A stretch of DNA of 64,000 bases from Hymenoscyphus infarciens (lineage: Eukaryota; Ascomycota; Leotiomycetes; Helotiales; Helotiaceae): the NCBI GenBank assembly GCA_001414345.1, contig LLCB01000305.1, positions 1 through 64,000 of the forward strand. Reading direction: 5' to 3'. Below, piece after piece: positions 11,545 through 21,318 of the stretch. The notes under the pieces were generated by a model, which saw only the letters and a list, made by a program, of their open reading frames with translations, ran no database searches and was not told the origin of the DNA. The stretch's first letter is position 1. The number at the start of each line of letters is the position of its first letter. A program made the translations under genes and the position numbers.

Positions 11545-12789
11545 AGATTTGAAGATGGTCTTTTGGCATGCATCTTTTGAGGTGGTGGATGGGTAAGAAT
11601 TGGAAAGGTTTGCCTCTGAGGAATCAATCTTGTATATAGGAAGGGGGGTGTGAGATAAGCATTTAGATGATGGCCCAAATACTCACCTGATTTGGCTTTC
11701 TTTGTTGATAATTATTCTTAAATTCTAGGTCTGGTATATCGGGTCTTGGTTGAGTTGAGACGGGTCGTGGCTTGACTGGACCGACAACCGGAGAACACGG
11801 TCTACAACAAAACCCCCGTTCGACCCACATACTTGCAATGTAGCGACTCCAGAGGGTCCAATGGAAGCGCGTAGCTCGATATTTTCATTGAGAATCGGAA
11901 ACATGGAAATCGGTTCGGGGCGCATTGCTATGGTGAGAATTGTAAATTGGGTCTAGGCCTCGGGAGAAATGGCGACACGGGAAGAACTGGAGGGAACGAA
12001 AAATAAGGCAACAGTACGTCCAAAAGAAAGCCAGAAAAACTCCGCAGAACATCTGGAATGAGTGTTTAATAGGTAATTGATGCCAGGGGAGAGATTTTAA
12101 TTGGTTCTAATGTGTTTTATTGTGGTTTAATTGCAAGTTGTTTATTGGTTCCTACTCCTGGAGGCTGGACGAAAATGCGAATAGAAATCCGCTGGTTCTT
12201 GTGGTCTTGATTTAAGTTTTTGGGGTATTTTTCTGAGCTCTTTGGGAGATAGTTTTAACTGCTTTTTACGTCCCGTGAAGTTTTTGGGGGCATAATTTGG
12301 GAAGTAAGCTGCACGCTATCCTTTTCTTCCATTTTTGGCAGCTAATACGAAACTATGGGTGTTTTTATTTTTTGAGACTGATTTTCAATGTTGTGCTACA
12401 ATTGTAGGAGCCGTTGAGAAGGAACGAAGCCCATGGGGCTGACATGTGTGTGCTTGCCACTTCTTAAAGAGGAGCGGGCTGGAACGAAGGCATGCAGTGA
12501 GGAGGTATGAAGTTCCTTGACGTTCTGTCCTTATGTCTAGCGGACAATATAAGCCAATGGGTTATATTTCTCAGAGAACATAATACTAGCACTGGAATAT
12601 CCTCATATCTCGACATGTTTTGTTTTGTCATCTTAAGACCACCAGTCATCAAAATTTCGGGTTCAAGTGTTACCACCCAGCATTGGCTCTTCTTCCTAGT
12701 CCCATACGCCTGCTCATATGATGCGGAGCAGGTATCGGTCGTTGTATCGTTGAGATCAGACGATTGTTCCTATCCGACACCTCACAGAC
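11545..12789. other. Intergenic region, no gene seen
   Basis: Holds the 3' end of SFC1 and then low-complexity, T-rich DNA. Small open frames (for example 11725-11925 minus, 12464-12676 minus, 12507-12800 plus) overlap one another and show no recognisable family. No tRNA-like cloverleaf was noticed. Confidence 0.5.
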
Positions 12790-13278
12790 TGCAAAGTTGA
12801 AAGCGTGGTTCCCTATCCAATGGCAAGGATCTTGAGCAAAGTTCCCGAGCTCCCAGCTTGATCTACAAGTTCTTGAAAATTGCCTAGAAAGCGAGCACCC
12901 CATTTTTTGGATTCTCTCGATGAACTTGGAAGATGTCTTCTGCTTCGATGACTAGGAAGCACTTTGCATGAAACGCGAGAGGAGGCCTATCCATTCGGTT
13001 TCGGTGAGGTTCGATTGGTAATCTGCTACGTTTAGGTCTTCTGGGTATTTTTGCAAAAGTGTTAGGTCGTGTCTTAGAGCCTGGTAGATGTGATTCTTGA
13101 TCATCTCAACTAATGATGGGGTACTGCCATTCGATCTGAACCATGAGAGATTCCAGATGACGCCGTAAGGAAGTGGGCGCAGGAGCTTGATTACATCGGT
13201 GCTAAATTCCTTTGCTTTGGCTTCGGCTCGAGGCCCAACTTTGACAACGGACAGGAACATGTTCCAGAGCAAGGTCAC
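12790..13278 (-). pseudogene. Decayed fungal gene fragment (possibly NTPase-like)
   Basis: A minus-strand frame at 13278-12952 (about 108 codons, no ATG at its head) reads like real protein: LLRPLPYGVIWNLSWFR, TPSLVEMIKNHIYQALRHD, YPEDLNVADY, TETEWIGLLSRFMQS. A frameshift near 12960 moves into another frame that continues CFLVIEAEDIFQVHRENP, then hits stops (TAG at the end of LAF, another after KNL), and a third frame continues with KILAIG-like residues. A hydrophobic strand ending in acidic residues (LVIEAED) followed by KILAIG-like sequence is loosely like a Walker B region of fungal STAND/NACHT-type ATPases, but that is inference. At least one frameshift and several stops, with neither terminus recognised. 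Confidence 0.55.
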
Positions 13279-13314
13279 GTCAGAGAAAATCCACTAGATT
13301 TCATCTCACGAACA

Positions 13315-14189
13315 ATGGGTACGCCAACGCTCGCCATTTCTCCTCTATTCTCAACACCTTCATCAGCAACACTCATTCACAATCACTGTACAAGTGGCTC
13401 TTATAACATCAACTCGCCATCAACACCGAAAACCGAGTCACTTACCACGGGAACAACACTCCCTAGCAATTTGCGTCAAAATAACAGTCTGGTCAATGAG
13501 TATGAAGGTTTTCAGTATACTCTAGGTCAATTTATTTATGATCAAGTTAGTCAAAACACGGCAGAATACAACAAGCATGTCAACGCCCAGAGAAGCCGAA
13601 GTAGCAATTATCTTGATCAAAAGGCGTGACAGCAGCACAGTTCCTCCTTTTCTCGCAACCAGGTAACGCCACCTGCTTCCATAACCAGCATGCCACAGCC
13701 TGCTCAACAAACGTCACCTGTTCAACAGAATAACAGACCAAGAGGCCCGCCACTTGGGTACTTTGTCACAAAAACCTAGCAACGACCATCATTTCAAGCT
13801 GCTTCAAACGATTCTAGCTTGTCCAAAAGGACAATCCAGGTTGCCGAGGAGGCTCAGGTTGAGACGCAGTTTGCCTTGCGTTTGGAAAAAGAGCGACGTG
13901 AGCAAGAACAACAACGACGACTGAGCAAACTGGAAGACAAAGAGAGCTCCTCCAGAAGCAGCAGCAAAGAGAAGAGCAACAACGTCGTGAACGGGAACAA
14001 GATATCAAGTGAGAGCGAGCGATCGCAATTGATCGAGAGAGGCAAGAGACACATCCTTATCATATGAAATTGAAGAAAGAGAATACAAAATCTGAGCCGC
14101 TGCCAAGCTCTGAAGATAAGAAAGCATTGGCTCCGAAACTGTTCGTCAAAGCGACCATTTCACAAGATATGACAAGAAGCAAGGAGCGA
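13315..14189 (+). pseudogene. Decayed Ser/Gln-rich gene, unknown family
   Basis: From ATG 13315 one frame runs to 14067 but is cut by TGA (13627-13629) and a TAG after PLGYFVTKT (about 13778). Both are explained by C-to-T change of CGA or CAG. Between the stops it is Ser/Pro/Gln-rich (SPVQQ-like), then becomes a charged coiled-coil-like stretch (FALRLEKERREQEQQRRL). Near 13920 the coding signal moves to another frame (REEQQRREREQDI, then KLKKENTKSEPLPSSEDKKA), with a TGA at about 14009 and an end at TGA 14187-14189. It does not resemble a family I know. It ends a few bases before the MITE at 14201. It could instead be two overlapping remnants. Confidence 0.5.
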
Positions 14190-14200
14190 TGATTGAGGAG

Positions 14201-14880
14201 TAGGTCTGCACAACGAATAGATGAATAAAATATTAATTATTCATCATAAATATTAAATAAATATATAGTATTCGAGCGATTATTCGAGCGATAAGAGCTT
14301 AAATGAATATATTACGAATAGTTTCTATCCATTAAGCTTAATATCCGCCCCCTAGGTCTTAGTATAGAGGGTTTATATAAGTTGAATTTTACTCCCTTTT
14401 TATATATATATTTAAATATAACTAAACTATAAATTCACTTACTTTTAATTATTATTAATAGATTACTATCGTCTCTACTCTTTATCACTTATATTATGTG
14501 AAATAGGGTGTTATTATTAAAGGGTATCACATAACACCCCACTTTCTAAAGCATTATATACGTGACCTTTAAGCTAAGGCGTTGAAAGAGTTGAAAGGCT
14601 CTACTCTTTTTACCTTATTTAATAATTTATCTACTTTTTTAGCTTAGAAACGCCCCGGCGTAGCCTAATTGAGACGACGAAAGCGGGGGATTTTTATATA
14701 TGTTTAGATAAGTGGGAAACCATACTAAAAGGGTGGAGAATACAGAATATTCATGAATAAACGACTGCTATTTACACCCTAAACTCTCCTTATTCTTGAA
14801 TAATTCGAAGGGTAATTTATCCGTGGAAAATCGTGAATATTCTGAATATATTCGTAGCTTTTATTCGTTGTGCAGACCTA
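14201..14880. mobile_element. Non-autonomous hAT-type element (MITE), 680 bp
   Basis: The terminal inverted repeat TAGGTCTGCACAACGAATA occurs at 14201-14219 and as its reverse complement at 14862-14880. The element is flanked on both sides by TTGAGGAG (14193-14200 and 14881-14888), an 8-bp target duplication. Eight-bp duplications of the form nTnnnnAn are the hallmark of hAT transposons, and this one fits. The interior has no long open frame, is AT-rich, and repeats motifs around GAATATTC and TATTCGAGCGAT. It therefore depends on a transposase made elsewhere. It has split one gene remnant from another: coding-like sequence lies on both flanks. The inverted repeats are identical, so insertion may be fairly recent compared with the decay of its neighbours. 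Confidence 0.88.
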
Positions 14881-15330
14881 TTGAGGAGTCGTCTCTGTAG
14901 TAATCTTTTGGGAGTTTTTTGTAGGGCGAGTTTGATTTCTTTCGAGACCTGCTGCTGCGCGGAGGGCGGCGAATATTTCTTCGAAGGGGGTGATATCTGG
15001 GGGTTTGTTCAATGGGATTTTATAGAAATGGTGTAATAGCTTACCGGTGATGGCCGCTTCTCTTTTCAAAGCCCAGGATTGGATCTACTTCCAATAACTC
15101 GGCATCTTTTTTCTCCCACGCGCTTTCCTCGTCATCTTCGGTTTTTCCGGCGCAATATGGATGTTCTTGGTTTCCGGGAGTGTGGAGGAGGTGTAGATGA
15201 TTTTGGTGTATGTATTCTGCTTCATCAATTTCTTTATGGCGTCTTGCGTCGAATGCTTCTAGGAAGCATAGTGTTTTGGGGGTCTCAGTGTTTTCTTTGG
15301 TGACTTCCTTTTTAGGCGATGTTAGATTCG
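14881..15330 (-). pseudogene. Decayed gene fragment interrupted by the hAT MITE, unknown family
   Basis: Read on the minus strand from about 15330: KTLCFLEAFDARRHKEIDEA, then HLHLLHTPGNQEHPYC, then ESAWEKKDAELLEVDPIL. A one-base insertion (extra G near 15077) shifts the frame; the next frame continues ALKREAAITGKLLHHFYKI and then PPDITPFEEIFAALRAAAGLE to 14881, where the MITE begins. Reading across the shift gives a coherent, mostly helical acidic protein, which is why I treat it as one gene. The sequence beyond the MITE (minus strand of 14192 downward) stays open for only a few codons. An intron beginning GTAAGC at about 15045 is an alternative explanation for the shift, but the coding character of the following bases argues against it. 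Function unknown. Confidence 0.5.
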
Positions 15331-16617
15331 ATTGTAGAAATGGAGATTGACAGGATATAGCCGCCTTTTAGCTGTCTATATATATGTTCCATGGGATGGT
15401 TTTCTCAATTCAGATGGTGGCAGGGCTGAGAAGGACGCCATAAGCTAGCTATACGGTGCAACCTATCAACATCGAAGTCCATTTTTATAATGTTATAACT
15501 TCACAGAAAGAAGAGCTAAGAAACAATTAGTCTTGTCGCCGATGAAGATTTATTTTTGTTTTTATACTAAGCTGTCAATTGGAGCTCCCTAGAACAGCTG
15601 CGAAAGTAAACAACCTCTCCTAATTTATATACTCGTATATCAAGGGTTTCCTATACATCCCTTGATAGTATCAATACAGATCAATATAAGAATAGTTGAT
15701 TGCAAAACAAGATTTGAAAAAAATCCCCACCCGATTCACATAGAGCGATATAAAAAGTATTAAGTTTCCCCCTGGCTGGGGAAAATGCTTACCCTGTACC
15801 TAACCTTACCAGGTACCCCGGAATATCTTGAGTTAATATACAATGCCCAATAAAGTCGAAAGAAGTTTATTTTAGGTAGTTCGGCCTATCACCATCAGTT
15901 GTGAAGCTATTGATCGTCGCTTTGAATCTGGACTCGGATTTTGAAACCAGTGGGATGTGGAGCAGGCTGCGCTGTACTGGCGGGCGCCAGCCTTCAAGAC
16001 CCCCACGCCAGTGTATTTTTGTGAGCCCTGCCGCGTCCTCACGCCAAATTGAACTTTCCTCGACAGAGTCACTCTGACATCGAATCTCACCACCAAAGTC
16101 ACCAGCTTCTTCCGACCGCCCCTTAATAATAAAAAAAGAGTTCAATTATTCACCAAAATCCGAGCCTCTTCTGCTTCTTCCCTGCAACTACCACCATCTA
16201 TCGCAATTGTCGATAGCTTCAACTCCCGAGTCTCGGCCGCCGATTCGACCTCATCCAATTGCAAAAGCAAAAGCGATACCGGCCGCCCTACGCACTTGCC
16301 CGTAAGGTGTTGGGCTCTCCGTTTTCACATGTGGCGGCGGATTCGGCTTCTGCCTTCCAGTCTACCTTGCTGGGATTCTTTGGTTGACTTGTAGATGCCA
16401 CAATCTACCATCGTCTTCTTCCACACGCGGAGGGCAACAGCGAGCCTCGAGGCGCCATGAATAGCTCTCAACTCGCTTGAACCTCGAGATCAAGCATACG
16501 ACGGGATACTGCCATTGATTCAAATATCGGCCACTGCTCGCGCATACGGACCATAACGTAGAAGGTGGTACGGCGAAGGAAACCTACGAGACAAGACGAG
16601 CTTTTGGGGACTTGAGA
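15331..16617. other. Intergenic region and probable 5' leader of the next gene
   Basis: About 1.3 kb. 15331-15860 is AT-richer with no coding signal. From about 16130 it becomes C-rich and pyrimidine-rich, as a fungal promoter/leader does. A short inverted repeat lies near 16198-16216 (CTATCG...CGATAG). Minus-strand frames at 15867-16145 and 16468-16743 have no family resemblance. Confidence 0.5.
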
Positions 16618-19600
16618 ATGTTTTCCTACTTGCGACCTCATCACAAGCGCACGCCATCTACTCCTTCGTCTCCGGCAGAGCAGGTACCCTCCTTCGAGCC
16701 ACCCTCCCATCCAGTTGACCATGGGCACCCTCAACGATGGCAAGAGTCAACCTCTCCAAACCCAACGCATAACTCCCTATCGCCATCCGAATCCTCGAGC
16801 ATCACCCGTATAACATCTGGGGGTGATGCGCCTCCTTTATCGAGCGATTCCTCGTGGTTTAGGACTGGAGAAAGAGAACCGCGGACACATGGTTTGGATA
16901 ATTCAAAAGGCAACACACGATCACGGGATGGCTTCTCATATAACAATCACCAGAGAATGCCGTACGGTTCATCTCAGAGGCCGGAATCAGCAGGAAATAG
17001 TGGCCCGGCGAATTACAGCAGTTCACAGAGTACTCTGTCGCCATCACTGAACAGCGAAGGAACTTCCAGGCAGAAATCTCCCGAACCTAATCAATATTAT
17101 ATAGCAGATGGCCAAAATAATTCAATACCAACAGGAAGACGGCCCATTGGTGCGAGATTGCCAACTCCCCCACCAGCGGAAAATGTCTCGAAATTCGAGC
17201 CAGCACCGTCGAAATCCGGAAAGACAAGATTAAATTTGCTTAATCCAATGTCTCTCCTAGCCCGTCGTAGGACTTCGCACGCCATTCCACAATTAAACCC
17301 AGAAGCGCTAGTAACTATTAAAGCCGGGCAAAACGCATCAGAAAATCTTGACTTTAGAATTCGGGGAACGGTTGTCCATGATTTCAGTGCTCCTCGCCCC
17401 CGAAGAAGTGTGCCGTATAACGATGCGCGAGTAGAAGACCCGAATACCACTAAGCCATACCAGCGCAGCCCAAATCCCCAACCCAACGACCCGAATCCCA
17501 TAGAAGACGCTGCAAGTGGTCGGTGGAGTGGTGGGAATCATACGCCTGTTTTTACAGAGGATTTTGAAGAAGAACAATACCCAGCCGCGGGACCCCACGT
17601 CCGGAAAGCAAATGATTTGACAGACCTGCCTTTACCGAAGCCCCCTTACGCCAAAGGCGCTCAAAGACCGGTTGATCTAAATTCGACACCAAAAAGCAAC
17701 GATGTTTTGCAAAAGCAAGTTCCGGCGGTCGAGGAGATAAATGTAAACAGTTCTATACCTGAAGCCCGGCCTCCAGTGCCACCAAAGAGCGCGGACCGCA
17801 AATCAGTCAAAGATAAAAGGATTTCAATAGATGCGTCTGCGACACCAACCAAACCCCATCCATCTACCAAGAAAGGTAGATCTCGAAATGTTTCCGAGGT
17901 GTCTGCCAAGGATGCCATTCCAAAGCATATGAAGAGCACCTCATCGCGCTTTAGTTTCGATATGATTGGTGCCGCAGAGCAGGAAAGGTTACTAGAAGAT
18001 AGGCATCGCCAGAGGACTTTGGAGAAACAAGCCGACAAAGCGAACGATGACGATCAATTTGGAGATTTTGATGATGAGTATGATTATGATGATATGGACG
18101 ACGATGATGGACTTGAAGAGAGAATTCCGGGGGTTAACGCTGACCTGGAGGACGACCCTTATTTAGAAGAGCCTTTTGAGGAGGAATTGAAGGAGCTGGA
18201 GGAGGAAATAGAGCACGAAAAAGAAGAAAACCCTGGAGGAGAAGGGTACAAGGCGGATTATCTCCCTAGTGGCGAGAACCTCACTGGATTTTCGTTCCAG
18301 CAATCATGGCTCACGCAACTTAGCCCGACCTCCCCAGGAGCTGCGGAAACACCCCGAGATGCGAGTGGTGAGGTCATTGGTTTTGCGGTGACCAAAAATT
18401 CTCCCTATGTTCACACAGGCTCAAACCTGCAAACTGTGGATTCCCCGGTTTCTCCTGTTGAGGAAGAGACTGCGGGTGTCGATATACCGCAAGGCTTGGG
18501 CCTACACGGCATTGATGTCCAGGCTGCACAAGACAACATCAAGAGTCCCTCATACGAAAATTTCTCTCCACAGAGCTTTCCTCGACCAGCCAAAATTGAT
18601 GATGACGATGATCTCTACTTTGACGATGGGATTATCACTGGCTTCGGGGGCGATGAACAGGTCTCTACATTCGATGAATCGGTCTTTGACAACATTGATA
18701 CCGACCAATATGGAAGGCCTCTGAAACCTCTCTCCCCTTCTATCCCTACGCTCTATTCTCCGCCCAATATAGCACCAGATCAGCCGTCTATCCCTGCTGA
18801 ACAAGAAGCGAAAAGGGACCCCAAGCCGTCGGAAGATGCGAAAGCAACAACCGAAGAGGGACCGCATGGTAACTCACCACTCGCCGGTGGTTTGGCACCT
18901 AAACCTTCAATATCACAACATATCGGAAGCCAGCTATTTACTCAACAACCCTCTCAAGGACTTACGCAGGATACCCTAGCTGCATATCAGTCAGCTCTTG
19001 CTGCTGCTGCATTCAATGCAGCGGCAAATGGCAAGTTCCGCCGTGACAGTCTTCCAACCAACAACACCCCTCCCGAACCTGAGGACTCGCAACCCGGTCT
19101 TGTAACGGATTCAAGCAAAAACACCTCCCATTATGAACCCTTCTCGCCCAATTATGAGATAGAAGATGACTTTGATTATGATGATGAACTTGAAGATGAT
19201 GCTATTATTGCTGCTGCGAATGCGGAGGCACTTGCAAGTGACTGCGATGGATTTTATGGACAAGAATTTGGCTTTTACTCTGCCCCAGCGGCACAAGAAG
19301 CCGAGTATGCCAATGGGGGTTATTTTGGCCCTCGTGGAGCCGACGGTCTCAGTCGCGCTCAAAGCGGAAGAATCGTTGTTCGAGAACCAAACTTGACACC
19401 TATTACAGAGCGGAGTGAGTACTCGAACCGGAACTCTTTCATGTCACCTGGAATGTATGGCTCTTTTGCCAGTCCTGGTATTGCGTCGCTCACTAGCCCA
19501 GGCCTGTCTCAGTTAGCGGGTTTGATGAGTTCACCTGAGTATGAAGGAGGCGATATGAGTTTGAATTCCTTGCTAAAATTGAGGAGAGGTGCATGGGGTG

Positions 19601-20085
19601 GAAGTCAACCCAGTCTCCACAGCAGTACGGCTGGCAGTCCTAAAAGTGCCGGGGGTCCCGATGATGTTGCTCTCCCGCCATGGTCACAAAGCGGAAGCGG
19701 GCCTTCAAATCCAATTCCTTACGCGGCCCAAGGCCATCGGAGGAAGAACAGCGCAATCAGTTTCGTGAGCGAAGCTGCGAGTGGGACGGCTGGGATAATG
19801 AGCGAGGACTCTACGTCTGGGAGTCCGACTGTTATGTTACAGAGCACGGCTACTCTTACTGAGCCGGTCCGAGAGGAAAATGAGGAAAATGAGGAAAATG
19901 GGGGTAAGGATGAGACGAGGAAATTGAGTAGGCATAAACATTCTGCCAGTGCGGAAAGTGTTAGTTATTTGAAGGAAGAAGATCCTGTTACGGGGCAGAG
20001 ATGGATTTTGGAAAGACGGAGGACTGCGGAGAGTGGTGAGGTGGAGTTACTTAAACGGGAGGTTGTTCAAGGTGGGAGGATATGA
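16618..20085 (+). CDS. Large disordered acidic fungal protein, unknown function
   Basis: Single exon of 1155 residues. The start is ATG 16618 (MFSYLRPHHKRTPSTPSSP); an in-frame TTG six bases upstream is not needed. No catalytic domain is visible. It is Ser/Pro/Asn-rich and probably largely disordered. More conserved-looking islands: LNPMSLLARRRTSHAIPQL and GTVVHDFSAPRPRRS (about 200-265); RFSFDMIGAAEQERLLEDRH (about 445-465); an acidic run DDEYDYDDMDDDDG (about 482-495); NLTGFSFQQSWL; DDDDLYFDDGIITGF (about 660-675) ; EIEDDFDYDDELEDDAIIAA (about 845-865); a run of FMSPGMYGSFASPG-type repeats (about 940-970); and a C-terminal YLKEEDPVTGQRWILERRR (near 1120-1140). Many SP/TP and RRxS sites suggest a phosphoregulated scaffold, which is inference. 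No signal peptide or membrane segment. Confidence 0.85.
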   Translation: MFSYLRPHHKRTPSTPSSPAEQVPSFEPPSHPVDHGHPQRWQESTSPNPTHNSLSPSESSSITRITSGGDAPPLSSDSSWFRTGEREPRTHGLDNSKGNTRSRDGFSYNNHQRMPYGSSQRPESAGNSGPANYSSSQSTLSPSLNSEGTSRQKSPEPNQYYIADGQNNSIPTGRRPIGARLPTPPPAENVSKFEPAPSKSGKTRLNLLNPMSLLARRRTSHAIPQLNPEALVTIKAGQNASENLDFRIRGTVVHDFSAPRPRRSVPYNDARVEDPNTTKPYQRSPNPQPNDPNPIEDAASGRWSGGNHTPVFTEDFEEEQYPAAGPHVRKANDLTDLPLPKPPYAKGAQRPVDLNSTPKSNDVLQKQVPAVEEINVNSSIPEARPPVPPKSADRKSVKDKRISIDASATPTKPHPSTKKGRSRNVSEVSAKDAIPKHMKSTSSRFSFDMIGAAEQERLLEDRHRQRTLEKQADKANDDDQFGDFDDEYDYDDMDDDDGLEERIPGVNADLEDDPYLEEPFEEELKELEEEIEHEKEENPGGEGYKADYLPSGENLTGFSFQQSWLTQLSPTSPGAAETPRDASGEVIGFAVTKNSPYVHTGSNLQTVDSPVSPVEEETAGVDIPQGLGLHGIDVQAAQDNIKSPSYENFSPQSFPRPAKIDDDDDLYFDDGIITGFGGDEQVSTFDESVFDNIDTDQYGRPLKPLSPSIPTLYSPPNIAPDQPSIPAEQEAKRDPKPSEDAKATTEEGPHGNSPLAGGLAPKPSISQHIGSQLFTQQPSQGLTQDTLAAYQSALAAAAFNAAANGKFRRDSLPTNNTPPEPEDSQPGLVTDSSKNTSHYEPFSPNYEIEDDFDYDDELEDDAIIAAANAEALASDCDGFYGQEFGFYSAPAAQEAEYANGGYFGPRGADGLSRAQSGRIVVREPNLTPITERSEYSNRNSFMSPGMYGSFASPGIASLTSPGLSQLAGLMSSPEYEGGDMSLNSLLKLRRGAWGGSQPSLHSSTAGSPKSAGGPDDVALPPWSQSGSGPSNPIPYAAQGHRRKNSAISFVSEAASGTAGIMSEDSTSGSPTVMLQSTATLTEPVREENEENEENGGKDETRKLSRHKHSASAESVSYLKEEDPVTGQRWILERRRTAESGEVELLKREVVQGGRI

Positions 20086-21318
20086 GGGTGGCTTTTTATG
20101 TATATACTATGATGGGAAAAAGGGAAATTAGAAACATACTTGGGGGTAATATTGGTGGAGTGTATTATACTTGGGGGATTGTATTCCTGTGTAGCCTTGG
20201 TATTGGCTTTTTGGAATTGCTATAGGGGGAAATGAGAGGGGGCTAGCTGGGCAGAAAATATCCAATTATTTCCAACTTTTTTTTTGTGTTCTATGACTTG
20301 ATGCCTCGCAGTGGAAACATAACCTCTGACGCGAGATGAATCAAATGCAGATGCTTCGGTTTTGGGGGCGAGAATAGCTAAGAGACGGCGATAGAACTTC
20401 AGTTGAGGAAAGCTTCTCCAGTCCTGCGAAGTTCTTCACGGTCTTTTGATTTCGACGGAGAAGATTGGATTCCTTAAAGCTTACTTTCAAAGTGACTTAG
20501 TGTAGTCAAAAATGGGGGAGGGAAAACTTCCCCTGAATCGAGCTTGTTAAGCGATTTAGCTCCAGCGAAAATTGTTCCTAACATCCAACTCCGAATCCGG
20601 CCACCTTTTCCAACATCGAACAACAAACCAACCTTGTTCCGACTTGATCACTTTCCAAACTCAAGATAACGATACGCAACCAGTTGCCCGAGAATCACGC
20701 AATCCAACTTTCTTCGCTAGAAAGTCAGTCATTTAGTGATATCACATCCCATGTTTTTCGCGGACTCCTTCTCCATCTTGGCAAACTCTCCTCTTGTTTC
20801 TCGCCCTGGTTGTGAGCTATTACCCTATAACTATTCAAACAATCATGCACACGTCACTGCGATTACCCTATAACTCCTCATCAATTACCCTATAACTTTT
20901 CGAGCAATCATGCGGCGCAACATGCAGGTTGCTGCGATTACCCTATAGCTGCCCCTTCATTACCCTATAACTTTTGACCCCCTGGACTCGCTTGCATCCC
21001 CTGATGCATCTCCGCAAATCGGAAGCTACGCTTAGCAGCGGCTCCATTTGTTCCTTCCCTTCTTATCGTTATCTGTTGGTGCTGGGAACTTAAATTTACT
21101 CCACTAGAATGACCTACTACAGGGCGTGGTGTAAGATGGTTCCTACACAGTTATTGCACACTTTCCTATAACTTTCCTTTTATTTCTTTAATATTCGCTT
21201 CTCTTCTCTTCTTTGATCTCTTCAAATATAATCTCTCCTTAGACAATCGCACACTTTTCTTTTCGGGAACTCTATCAAATTCTCTTTTCATTCATCAACT
21301 ATTGCTACAGACATCACG
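20086..21318. other. Intergenic region, 3' end of the acidic-protein gene and CHA1 promoter
   Basis: Contains an unusual repeated motif (20819-20972, listed separately) and a CT-rich stretch at about 21185-21245 just before the CHA1 start, typical of fungal core promoters. No coding region or RNA gene recognised. Confidence 0.55.
20819..20972 (+). promoter_or_regulatory. Five-fold repeated ATTACCCTATAACT motif upstream of CHA1
   Basis: The 14-mer ATTACCCTATAACT, or a one-base variant (ATTACCCTATAGCT, fourth copy), starts at 20819, 20862, 20884, 20937 and 20959, all in the same orientation. Copies 2-3 and 4-5 form pairs, each with a 22-nt start-to-start distance, and the pairs are 75 nt apart. 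The sequence before each pair also repeats (CAATCATGC, CTGCG). A degenerate CCTATAACTTTCC follows at about 21165. The array ends about 350 bp before the CHA1 ATG. Such spacing suggests binding sites for a multimeric regulator, but a decayed tandem repeat is also possible. Confidence 0.5.

Noticed and set aside
16612..16617. Start of the 1155-residue protein at TTG 16612
   Set aside because: An ATG in the same frame six bases downstream is the normal choice.
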